In this document: piece after piece, positions 52,201-62,749 of the stretch | Layout: every line of letters starts with the position of its first letter | Position numbering within the stretch: position 1 is the first letter of the stretch | Assembly: GCA_028551475.1 (NCBI GenBank) | Contig: CM052356.1 | Coordinates: 31,647,884-31,711,883, forward strand | Source: Casuarina equisetifolia | Lineage: Eukaryota > Streptophyta > Magnoliopsida > Fagales > Casuarinaceae | Direction: 5' to 3' | Length of the DNA: 64,000 nucleotides | Program-made: the position numbers and the translations under genes | The notes under the pieces: model-generated | What the model was told of the DNA's origin: nothing | Database searches by the model: none | What the model saw: only the letters and a program-made list of their open reading frames with translations

Positions 52201-53603
52201 TGACACTTTCTAATTCTTTCCATTCTTCTTCCTTCTTTCAATTATTTTCTTACTGTTTCATTTATTAAAAACCCATAACCTTGTTGGAGACACCATCTTC
52301 TTTCAATTAATAATTATCAAAATATCTACTTACCAAAACCATAACATATGAAAAAGAGACATCAACAGATCTAATAATTTAATAAACCAGAGAACTCAGA
52401 AGAAAAATATAATGGAAAAATTGTCCGCATCTCAATAGTTGTGTCAAAATAACTAGCAGGGAAAGTGTAAATCATATTCCCAAAAATCAGGAAATACCAC
52501 AACACAAGAGAGTTGAATTATTTCCCCAGCAGAAGCAACATGGGGAAGCTTTTCCAAACTTTCAGCAAAAATATTAACCGAAAGCCCAGGTTTTGGATAT
52601 GATTCATCAACTATTTTTAGAGTACAGATGCAATCTGCAAACAAAACATAATTCTTGCTCAGAGTGATAAAATAAAAGAATACTCGCAGTAATAACCAGA
52701 AAACAATACTGGCACTCAACCAAAACATAGAGGGCAAGATACTTTTCAAATAATTGTTTCCCAATGGACATGGTTACCAGAAGTTGATATATGTTCAGAA
52801 ATCACTAGGAAACGAACAGCTATGCATTTGAGAATCAAAAATGTTCCAAAGGTTACCGAAAATCTATATGCTCTGCAATAAGAAAGAATTAATCCCCTTT
52901 TCCACACGCAATTAACATTCTTTATGTCAAGATCTGCATACGAATCTCAAGCGGAACATAGCTTGCAATAAGATAGTTATAAAAAAATTCATGGTCGATA
53001 AACCACTCTCACTTAGAAATTTTTGATAAATGCGATAAGAAATGTGTTCCAAAGATAGAAATTTAACCGAGATAAGGTGCTGTGAATCTTGAGTAGCCAG
53101 ATAATAATTCTCACCAATGTATCTAGCATTGCTGCATGTAGTTGGTTTAAATGTGGTAAAAGGAAAATGGTGAAAATGTTAACCTTCTTCCAAACATATA
53201 AACCCAGAAAAGAAAAAAAAAAAGATAAAAAGCCTTTTCATTTCCAACGTTAAACAAACTGGCTCAGAACGTAACCTTACAGCACTTTCATCACTCTACT
53301 ACCAACCAAACAAACTGATAGCAGCCGTGAGTCCGGCCTTTGTGTCATCATGGCCAGCAAAAATTGCCAACTTTTTCTTCACATATACACCAAAGTGCAG
53401 AGAAATGCAACGACATAAAAGCTCTTCAAAAACCACAATAAAAAAAAAAAAAGAAACAAAAAAAGAGTGATAAGATTACCAGTGCCCTTGGTTTTCCTTG
53501 GGACACCGAACTCAATAATGCCTCCGACAAGGTTCACCTTCTGATTGACGGCGGTAATGGCGTCCCTTATCCGAAGGAACTTGTAGTCATGAGTATTACC
53601 CAT
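46290..53603 (-). CDS. POT1: POT1 (protection of telomeres 1) homologue
   Basis: Ten exons (53480-53603, 52498-52634, 51671-51860, 49917-49981, 49649-49737, 48864-49145, 48712-48785, 48539-48630, 47449-47601, 46290-46502) give 472 aa, close to Arabidopsis POT1a (about 467). The N-terminal OB fold is clear: DYKFLRIRDAITAVNQKVNL, CICTLKIVDESYPKPGLSVN, MKAHSGEVNAVFNKRFSSFA. The plant-type C-terminus is also clear: YRMRLTLEDPTARIHALLYG, FFDGHPSVDVLERKLNRLLG, PPWAQFCLKSYYLSKNEAW and RIFGTKLE. Animal and fungal POT1 binds the single-stranded telomeric overhang; in Arabidopsis POT1a acts mainly with telomerase and the CST complex. Exons 7-10 lie in duplication copy B, which is the working copy. Least certain: the exon 8 acceptor (TTTTCTGGAAG at 48631 chosen to keep the frame) and the exon 5 acceptor. 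A TTG codon lies in frame upstream, but the ATG at 53603 fits. Confidence 0.92.
51984..52017. repeat. Poly-A / (GAAA)n microsatellite
   Basis: A run of A followed by about six GAAA units in POT1 intron 3 (introns counted from the start codon). Simple sequence only. Confidence 0.75.
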
Positions 53604-53623
53604 CTTTCCCAAAGTTCTAATGC

Positions 53624-53632
53624 TTAGGGTTT
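53624..53632 (-). promoter_or_regulatory. Telo-box AAACCCTAA in the POT1 leader
   Basis: On the coding strand AAACCCTAA ends 21 bp before the POT1 start codon. It is the telo-box found near transcription starts of plant translation and cell-cycle genes, and it equals a bit more than one plant telomere repeat (CCCTAAA). TRB-type Myb proteins bind such sites. Confidence 0.5.
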
Positions 53633-55049
53633 TGTTATTAATAGGGATTTCAGCAAGCTGACATGATTTGCCGCGCCGGAAAATATTTGATATTAATATT
53701 TTTTCTGCTCAGAACTTAAATATTAATTTCAGACTTTCTAAGATTTTCTGCAATTCCATTTGATGGAAAAAGTTTGTGTATTTCCATGTTCTGATTTACC
53801 TGCTTTACTTCTATCCATTTATTAATATCTTATCCTTAAGGACACAATATTCTTTTGGAGATATCCTAATTTTGAAGATAAAATTATGAGTAAATTAAAC
53901 TTGGTGAAAAATTGTGATGAAAATTATTTTAATTCTTTTTTTTATTGAATCTGATAACTAGTTTAGCATTACTTAGATTATACATTTACATTATTTTTTC
54001 AAGAGATAGATGTCAAATTTGAGACTATAAGACTTGAAGTCATTATTAACTTTATTGTGTTACTAGTAAATTTACATTCATATCTGGCTTAAGCTCTTAA
54101 AACATAATTTATTTCCAATTAACATGTCAATAGTGAATTCCTTATTATTTGGATATTTTGAAACAATTAATTAAAAAAGGCTATAAACTTAAAAAAATAA
54201 AAATTGGGTTGTGCCATACATATGAAAGAGCATACAATAATGATGCATTTGGAAAATCAAATATCATGGTCTAATAACTCCTAATTCACGTCGAGTAGAC
54301 ATTGTTGTTGTGAGAGTTCTTAATTCACGAGTGACAAGGAGGGACTTATGTCACCACAAACAAAGATTAAAGCAGTGTTGGATTCAAAGCTGGTGTTAAA
54401 GATTATAAATTTACTTATTAGAAATGTACATGGACAACTGTGTGGACCAATGAGCTTACCTTTTTTTGATGGTTGATATTAAGCAAATGAATTTGATCTA
54501 CATAATTGAATAGATATCTAATGAAAATAAATGCACATAGCACAAGCCATTCAATTTTGATTTACTTCAGAAAGTTGAACTGTTGTAATTGACCTTCATG
54601 TGATATGTATAAAATAGAAAATTGTCACATCTCTTCAGATTAAAGAAATGAATGGTTCAAAATATATCATTCCAAAATTCTTAAAATGTAAACTTTCGCA
54701 GGTAAATCATAAGTGCAATCTTTATACGAATCCAGAGTAAACAATAATATCAACGAAGTAAATATTTCTGCCTTTTCCAGTATTTTATATATTTCTGCTT
54801 CCTGAAAATTTGCACTTTCAAGGCGTCACCATACATCATTGGTATCTCCGAACCCCAGAAGCGAAAAGGAAGAAGAAGCTGCGGCACTAAGTCCTTCCTA
54901 CCATTGAATTTCTCAAAGTTCAAGGAACATCGAAAGAAAGGAACAGTGAAGGCCAAAATCAAGTAGCTAGGGACGCCCAAGGAAAACACTATAAGCAACA
55001 TTCTCTCTTTTAGGGCAACACAACAAATTCCCTCGGTCGTTTGGCGGAA
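53633..55049. other. Intergenic spacer upstream of POT1
   Basis: About 1.4 kb with the POT1 promoter at its left end and the zinc-finger gene's 3' UTR at its right end. AT-rich, with no gene, repeat or recognised transposon. Confidence 0.5.
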
Positions 55050-58000
55050 CTAGTATTTAGGCCGCCTCCAAAGCTGCTCCTCGTACTCAGAAGCTGCTGT
55101 TTCTTTGGGGCGGTTGCAGTTACACTTCCGGCATACCATGTTCCTGCTGAAATTATGGAAACCACATCTACAGAAAGCAACACATGTTTTAATAAGATTA
55201 TTCAGAATTAGCCATGAGTCAAAATTAGTACTAAGGTCAAAATGATTATTTTTGCATATTAAGGTGAGGTTGTCTTTTGCCAGTTAAGGTTTCTCTCATG
55301 TTATAAAATAAGTACCGGGTTTGAGAAACATCAAGTGTGCCATGTGTCATTTGGTGAGCCATCATGTGTAACAAAAGTGAGCGATTTTCAATAGTCAGAG
55401 AACTTAGAAATGCAAGTCTTGAAGAGGAAAGCTGTGAAAACCCCAGTGATATGGGTAAATTCTATATCCGTAGAAACATGAGAAAAGTCTATCTCAAACC
55501 AACATAGAGAGAGAGAAAGAGACTCACGAGAGGCATTCCCAGTCTCCCGGTTTTAGTTCTCTCTTAGGTCGTGGCTCGGGGCACCGCAAACACTTCCTAT
55601 TGCTAGCGAAGTTCTTGAACCCACACCTGCAAAAAGAAGCCAATTCAGGAGGCTAGAAAAAATTCCGATGCAATGGTATATTAGCCAAATTAAACATATT
55701 GATGGCTAATGTTGGAGAGAAAAATCCTCATCAACATTATAATTCAAGAACTAGATTATGTTCATTAATCCTCATCAAAATTATAATCCAAGAACTAGAT
55801 TATGCTCAGTCGTCTTTACAACTTGATACTCACTTCTAATTTTTCATGTCACGAAGAAAAAAACAAAGGACAGAACATGTTCATAAGAGCAAATGTACTG
55901 AATCTATTTCGGTAAGTGAAAACTTGATAACAAAGTTGGTAGTGGAAAACCTAGGAATTTTTCCCAGAGGAACTTGATGAGGCAAGAGTTGCCTCTAAAC
56001 TTCTTTAAAGAAAGAACTGGCACTGTTATCCTGAAATATACATGAACAATAAAATTTGTTCCAGCACAAATGCCTACAAACTGTGACAAAAAAAAAAAAA
56101 AAACCAAAAACCAAACAAATTCTATTGTATATTTGTTAGCTCTCTTAGAAGCAAAACAGAGTAGATCAAATCATAATAGATCCCAGCGCCGACCCATACT
56201 TCCCAAAATAAGGGAGAAAGGCAAACGTATAAGGAAATACTTAACTGTTTACCACTATGATCACATGGATAGATATCAGTAGAGGTAGAGCAACACTGGA
56301 TCCATGATAACAAGAATCACAAAAACAATCTCAAGTTGCAATGAATAGATTGCATTGATGTTCATATAGCTCAACTATATTTAGATTGGTTTTTCATTGG
56401 CAGGACAAGAAGAATAGGAAACATACTGCAGGCAGTTCCAATCTCCTTTTTTATAATAATGAGAATCATAAAGGAAATTTCCAGTTTCAGCGAATGGACT
56501 GCATACTAGTCCATAAAGTCCAATAACATTAAGAATTGATTTTCATTGGCAGGATAAGAAGAATAGGAAACGTACTCTGGGCAGCTCCAATCTCCCTTTT
56601 TCATTTCAGCTTCATCTGGACTAACCCTCTTTGGCCCCTCAGCTCTGCACTTCAGGCAACGTATATTTCTAGAAAAGTTCATGAAATTGCATCTGTAATG
56701 AATCACAAGGGCATTAGTCAGAACGAATGAATATATGTGACAGCTGAAACATATGTTCATGTTGAAAACAAGCATCCCATGACAGCATATTTGAGAAAAA
56801 AGAAGGAAGATTTGGACCAGTAGGCCATCACTCCACTGTCAGTGGCATATCAAATCTGAAAAGTAAAGCTCCAAAAATTACTATACAATTCGAAGAAAAT
56901 TAAACAAATCTGGTAACACGATGACTAGGAAAAGCAAAGTCAAAGCATGAAAACAGTGTATTAAGCCCGATTCAAACAACTGCCACGTTTTGAATTATGA
57001 AGTATCAGACTTACTGCTTTAGAACACTGATGAGAAGCCTAACGATTAGTTGAAAACTCCGCAATATTGTGAAAACAATGTCTCATCTACAGTTGCAATT
57101 AGAAAATAGAACAGAAGAAATTGTAAAAGTAGATATTTTTGCGATTGCCATAGCTACCATACACATTAGTACCAATGCAACTCATGATTGTAAAAGGGAT
57201 TGATTACAAAGTTCCTATACAGCAGACAACGGAAGAAGGGACTTACTCAGAACATATCCAATCCCCCCTTTTCATTTCAACATCACCTGCACCAACCTTT
57301 TTGCAATCATGAGTTGCATTATTCATTTCAACATCACCTGCACCAACCCTTTTAGGACCAACTTCATTGCATTTTAGGCACTGTACATTTCTCGCGAAGT
57401 TCATAAAATTGCATCTGCATCAAGATGCAAGGGCATCATTTCTTGCACTATAAGATCAAAGATGACAGAATTGAAGAGAAAGGAATTGGATTATTTCCAC
57501 CACTTTGGAAAGAAGGAAATTCAATGTTAAAGGTCAAAGCATTGAATATGCTTCTTCATTATAAAATTCTTACTCCAGTGAATCTCAACACATACACAAT
57601 AGTGATTAGTTTCACAATGTCAGAACCAAATCAACATTGAGTTTTCCTTTCTTAAGTAATTTTAATAGCTTTTGACTTAGCAATTTTATTATTACATTCA
57701 TTCTATTTTAGGGATAACAGAATATTCTATCATCAGCTTAGATACTTGAAATACTCTTAAAGTTAAAACCCATCCCAAAAAGATCAAAATAATGAAACAG
57801 AATTATACAAGTTCCAATGAGTTTGTTTCAGTTAATAAACAAGTCCAACTATTTATTCGAGTTTGGTGCATTTACAGCCCCTAAAATCACAACCCTGATC
57901 CCTAAATCCACTCAATTCTGCTTAAAGGTGAGATTCGAGAAGAGATATCTGGTAAATACTTCAATATATGCAACCATTTCTGCATGAAACTCATATATTC

Positions 58001-60233
58001 TCTGGACCTCTGTATTTTGCAATCTCTAAAAGTGGCTCCCAAGTTAAGGCAACACAGATTTCTTTCCACAACAATTGAATATCATTGCTATTTCTTTGTT
58101 TAGTTAACTATCACAGGCAATTAAGAGTTTTTGGTTTCTCTTGTTCTATCATTCCACTTTCAAAAAGTCAAGCAAGAATATATTACATTAACAGACAACT
58201 AAGAACCTTTGCATGTGACTTACTTAGGACACATCCAATCGCCCCTCTTCATTTCAACATCTTGAGACAGTTCATCATCCATAAATTTTGCAGAGCCTCC
58301 CTCCTGCTTCAATCCCTTGAAAGCAGATTTTGGAAGTACTGGATCAGGGGGTGATTCACTCAGTGCAATCAACTCAGACAACAGTTTTCTCGCAGCTGAT
58401 TCAATTATATCTCTACCAGCAGGTCTCTCTCCTCCTGAAATAACAAGTGGATCTAGTGCATGGTACAGCAGTATGCGCACTATATCCACTGTACGGGCTG
58501 CTTCATCTTCCTTTGAAATTACATAAGCTCTATCACAGGATCCCCGCAAAGTGCAAGTACTGCAAACCTGAACATAAGTGGACCTGTCAGATGCTTCACA
58601 AACATTTAAATAAAAAAAGGGGGGAGAGAAACATAATAAGTGTCTTCAAGACAGTATAATCATTTCTGTTTTCAAATAACCAAAGCTATAAATCAAGCAA
58701 TGACATACATCGCCTTCATCTAGTCGCACATAGGCTCTCAGCCGTTTTGCTGAATTAACAGCTTTCCGCAAAAGATTAGGACATCCACTCCCAACAACTG
58801 TTTGAATATCCTCTGTGGACAATGATCTGCAAGCAAAGCGGATAAGTAATGTCAAGTTAAAGACAGATCAAGCGCCTCTCAAAGCTTATTCAAGCACTCC
58901 ATAAAAGTTGCAAGTCATGAAAGCCACTGCAAAGAGCAAGCTGAGGCAGGGGTTGAGGACTAACTTTACAAGACTAAGTGCTTAACTGTTGGGCGCAATT
59001 AGTGGCTAACCTAAGTTACAATTTCTTCATCAATGGAATTTCAATTTCTCCAGAGAATTTGGGAATTGTCACCTTGTTTCTTGGCTTCTTCCTCCTTTAG
59101 TTTTCCTTCTTTTTCTTTCTAATCTCTTTATCACTTTTTTTCCTTCTCTAAATTTCTTCCATTAATAAATCCTTTGCTGGTAATAATTAAAGGCCGTAAA
59201 ACATCATCATCACACCCAGTCAAAATCATAGTACAACATCTAAAATTCTAGTTTATCATTCTACCAATCTTCCCTTGCCTGGAAATTTCCTCTATATTGC
59301 TTTCCTATATGAGACATAGAAGGGAAAGATCATATACCATACATCATCAAAAATTTCCAATAAATGAAAGCCTAAAGATAGACATCCATCTCCTAGCCTT
59401 TGTTTCCGTCATGGAATTGAACTCAGAAAAAAAAAAAAAACCCTGCTCTATTTAGCTGCTCTGACCACTAAACATGATTGTTCAGTGTCCGATGAAAAAA
59501 GAACAAAAAGATGCCACCTATTCTGCTGCTCAAATGTAGAGACCAAAACATTTTCCAAGACTTCGAGAAGAAAAAGGAGCACCTTCAGAAATCTAAATAG
59601 TTTAGCATCCAATTAGCGAATTGTTTCAGCTTGTCCAGGTTCATATAACGAAACCTCCAGTCCTAATATTCTATATCCGTTTTCTTAATCTCTGTTCCCC
59701 ACAGCAGAACAGGGCAGCAATTATAAACCTCAGAAAAACCAGCAAACAAGGTTTTTGATTGTGTTCACTAGGTTCTATTCAGAAGAGACAAAACTCAACC
59801 AAGTCAGAGCATTTCACATACATAGAAACGAAGACACGAGTTTTCACAGCAAAGAAAAAGGAACGCACTTGAAGACATCGTAGCGGTCGCGCGCGAAGCT
59901 GACGCAAGCGCCCTTGATGAGGTTCATTTCCTTGTAAACGTTCTCCGCATCACTTTCATCTTTGGCCTCGGGAGGGGATTCGGTGAAGTAACCCTTGGTC
60001 TTCAAGCCGTCGACAAAAGTCACCCATTCCGGCCAGGGGTGAGGGAGTTTCCGGTGTGAAAGAGGCGTTTCTGCACTGTCGGCGACGAGCGTATCGACCG
60101 CCGCGGAGGAACTGTAGCGGGGGAATCGTAAGGGTTTAAGAGAGTGGGGTTTTGGGAAGTAAAGCGGGCAAGAAGGGCTCGGCGTACGGAGAAAGAACGC
60201 AGTTCCGAAGTGAAGGAATTTTGAGGCCGCCAT
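55050..60233 (-). CDS. RanBP2-type zinc finger protein, organelle-targeted (VAR3/OZ family)
   Basis: Seven exons (59869-60233, 58709-58826, 58224-58567, 57247-57414, 56576-56692, 55528-55626, 55050-55167) give 442 aa. The N-terminal 50-60 residues are rich in Ser, Pro and Arg and poor in acids, like a plastid or mitochondrial transit peptide (MAASKFLHFGTAFFLRTPSP). The conserved PHPWPEWVTFVDGLKTKGYF block of the VAR3/OZ family follows. Four RanBP2 fingers begin near residues 268, 323, 363 and 396: GDWMCPKCNFMNFARN, GDWICSECNFMNFSRN, GDWSCPECGFKNFASN and GDWECLSCGFHNFSRN, each with a closing C-x2-C. Family members act in chloroplast development and organelle RNA editing, where the fingers are thought to bind RNA or editing partners. 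It resembles Arabidopsis At1g48570 in length. Introns 3-6 are all phase 2 and cut every finger at the same place. Exon 4 carries a 51-nt internal duplication in the linker before finger 2. Confidence 0.92.
55723..55810. repeat. Tandem repeat, 2 x 44 bp
   Basis: Units 55723-55766 and 55767-55810 (AATCCTCATCAA-ATTATAAT-CAAGAACTAGATTATG) differ at few positions. They lie in intron 5 of the zinc-finger gene. Confidence 0.85.
56391..56601. repeat. Duplicated half-exon: extra copy of the exon 5 3' end
   Basis: 56391-56453 repeats 56540-56601 (TTTTCATTGGCAGGA, AAGAAGAATAGGAAAC, then the W-x-C half of the finger) 149 bp away, in direct orientation. On the coding strand the extra copy reads KKGDWNC and is followed by GTATGT at the same phase 2 as the real donor. 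The first half of an exon is missing, so it looks like a dead half-finger in intron 5. Confidence 0.7.
57174..57347. repeat. 51-nt exonic tandem duplication with a 22-nt inverted match in the next intron
   Basis: Within exon 4 the 24-nt block encoding VGAGDVEM occurs twice, at 57273-57296 and 57324-57347 (period 51 nt, frame kept). The sequence between them, 57299-57320, is the reverse complement of intron sequence 57174-57195 with 21 of 22 matches. The pattern suggests duplication with templated filler during repair. Confidence 0.75.
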
Positions 60234-62311
60234 TTCGGTGTTTCAGTCTTCTTAGTATTGGAGAGAAGAGCAAGGGGTGCATGAAGCACTGCTACGCTGC
60301 CATGGATGGAGTGGGTTTTACTACTAAGTTCCTGTCGTCCGTATTATACCTTCCATGAACGGTGACTTACGGCGTATTCAGATTTAGTGGCTGATATGTT
60401 CACCGGAGCATAATATTATCCTAAAAAATGAATTATTTAATATAAAAGTTGATTAGAATTAATAATTTTATTAACTTACACAACTCTATATACTTGTGCC
60501 CTGACGTAAACAACTCGTTCGTAACCATTTGTCATAAAAAAAAAATCATAGTTTCTACCCCTAAAAATTGGATTTTATATATAAAAATTATTAATTAGTA
60601 TATTGATAATATAAATTACGTGTTTAAATTTTAATATATTTTTCTTTGAAGATGTGAAAAAACACATATTGAGATATAATGTGTTTAATTCGAAACATGA
60701 ATTGTGATACTATATTAAAAGTGTATGTTTACCAACTTGTTAAGGAACAAAAATTATGAATATAAGATGTCCATTAAAATTTCAATAATTTGTTTATTTT
60801 TGTAATAAGAGAATTTATTTATGAAAAATTATGCTTAATTATTAATTTTTATTTGATAAAAAATCTGTTTATTTCTTTTTACAAAAGGCAAATATTTGAT
60901 TTTTATATATAATAAGTAATAAGAGATTCTATTTGTTTGTTTTTTCTTAATCTGTTTCAGTTATGTTTTGATATAAAATTTAGACTTTTTTAATTGTATT
61001 TTTGGTATATGTATAAGTTGAAAGTTGTAGGCCATGTAAAATGTAAAGGCCATAAGAAACATGGAATCCTTATAACTATTTTGGAAGTAAAAGGTTTTGA
61101 AGTAAATTTTTTGTTCGTAGAATAACTAGTTTTGTAGATATTGTAATTGATTAAAAATTATAAAGTAGATTTTATTTTTCTCCTTGCTTTTCTTCTTGAA
61201 TTTGGTAGCTTTGGTTGCTTTGCACTTATTTTCTCCTTCTTTTTTCCTTTTTTGTCTTGTTAAATTTGTTCAGTTTGAGTGTTTTACACTTATTACTTCA
61301 CATTCCATATATTAAGAGAAAAATCAACACTTAATAAGCTACAAAAGTCACTAGTCCTACCCAAATAACATTTTACTCTTAAGTTCTTTGCATTTTCAAA
61401 CTTATCAAGCATTTCTATTCTTTTTTTCCTACTTTAATTTGATTTTCTTTTCAAGATGCTAAAATTGGTTGCTTTCATTTACGATATTCTCAAATTTCCA
61501 AATGGATTTGAGAGGACAATTATAAGTTTTACATCAAAAGAGGATGGGGATTAATAATTTGACCCTACTCTTAGTATGAAGCTTGCATGAAGGGCTTGGA
61601 GAATTTATACCTCTTTCCTTTTCACAAGTTTTATAAGAGCACACCATAGGTTTCTTTTTCTTAAACATTAGTACAAATTCACTCATTTATTTGTATAAGT
61701 GGCATGACAATGAGATGTTCTCTAGCCATTTTTGTCAAGTGTCTAAATCTTGAATATGTTACTTGTTTGAGTAATATTTATTGTAGTTAATATTTTGTTT
61801 TAATATTATCTTTATATATGGTGGTATTTATTCTCTTAAAAATTGTTTTGAAAGAAGTATTGGGCATTTATAATATATGCAATTATTCAAAAGATGTATC
61901 TAATACAAAAGTCACCATTGATAGTAGCTTAGTAACTATGAATCTCAATACCCGAATACTAAGAGAAAAGAAGCTTGAAACTATTATCCATGTCAAGTCC
62001 AAGACCTTACAATTCAACTTGAGATGACGTCTTATTGCTCTTAAGTAGTTTCAGAAATAACTTATGTTGGACAATAGATATTTTATCCTTTAAACTTTAT
62101 AAAAACTGTATCCGCAAGCTTCACGAGACTTCGCAGCATCCGTCAAGTCAAACACTAATAAAATCAACACAAACCAAAGAAGTTAGACAACCTTAGTACA
62201 TAATTTCATACTAATGAATGCAGAAAGCAAGTCTTCATGTTAAGGATAGTGAAAATAAACAATGCAGCAATAAGAAGTCTTTAGCAAACCTTTGGAGCTC
62301 TTTAGCCTTAC
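60234..62311. other. Intergenic spacer upstream of the zinc-finger gene
   Basis: About 2.1 kb. The first 150 bp should hold the zinc-finger gene promoter and 5' UTR (GC-richer, to about 60360). From 60400 on the sequence is strongly AT-rich. An open frame at 61818-62027 has no family resemblance and normal spacer composition, so it is not called. Confidence 0.5.
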
Positions 62312-62749
62312 TTATAAACGACGCCTGATATCTTTAATATTCTCTTCAAAACATGAAAATAAACAGATTCCAGCATCGGCTGGAGGGGGTAAGTGTTTTG
62401 GGAAGCACTTCTCTATGCACGATTTAGCGAGAGCACGAACTTCTTGATCCTTGTCATATTCATATTGATACACGCAAAGGAAGAAACGAGTTGTAACCTG
62501 CTCTGCGAATACTAGGCTTTCTTTTTGATGTCTCTTTTTGATTTTATGGAGTCCAGATTTCAGGCAATCATACAATGATGCATGATATTGATCCATTGAA
62601 GGTTTCTTAGAGGGTGCAAGATGGCTAACAGGGAGTGCAGAAGCACAAAGAGAGAGAGGGTCCAAGTAATTTGCCAGGCCTTCAAATACTAAGAGAATAA
62701 TTAGCCCTATCATCATCATTATGAAACTTTTTGTACATTTATGATCCAT
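62312..62749 (-). CDS. Small putative secreted cysteine-containing protein, unknown family
   Basis: Single-exon ORF of 145 aa that I do not recognise. The N-terminus (MDHKCTKSFIMMMIGLIILLVFEGLA) looks like a signal peptide or a single membrane anchor. The rest is 119 residues with seven cysteines and many charged residues. The C-terminal part has the spacing C-x3-C-x13-C-x3-C (CIEKC ... CLFSC), the cysteine pattern of helical hairpins such as plant alpha-hairpinins, but the rest of the protein is not typical of them. Support is only ORF length, signal-like start and composition; no splice sites or promoter evidence were found. It stands alone in an AT-rich region and could be lineage-specific or fragmentary. 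Confidence 0.5.
   Translation of the reverse strand: MDHKCTKSFIMMMIGLIILLVFEGLANYLDPLSLCASALPVSHLAPSKKPSMDQYHASLYDCLKSGLHKIKKRHQKESLVFAEQVTTRFFLCVYQYEYDKDQEVRALAKSCIEKCFPKHLPPPADAGICLFSCFEENIKDIRRRL

Noticed and set aside
55723-55810. Repeats considered as a CRISPR-like array
   Set aside because: Only two adjacent 44-bp units without spacers, in a plant intron; a simple tandem duplication.
61818-62027. Plus-strand 69-aa frame
   Set aside because: AT-rich, no homology that I can see, and no splice or promoter support.
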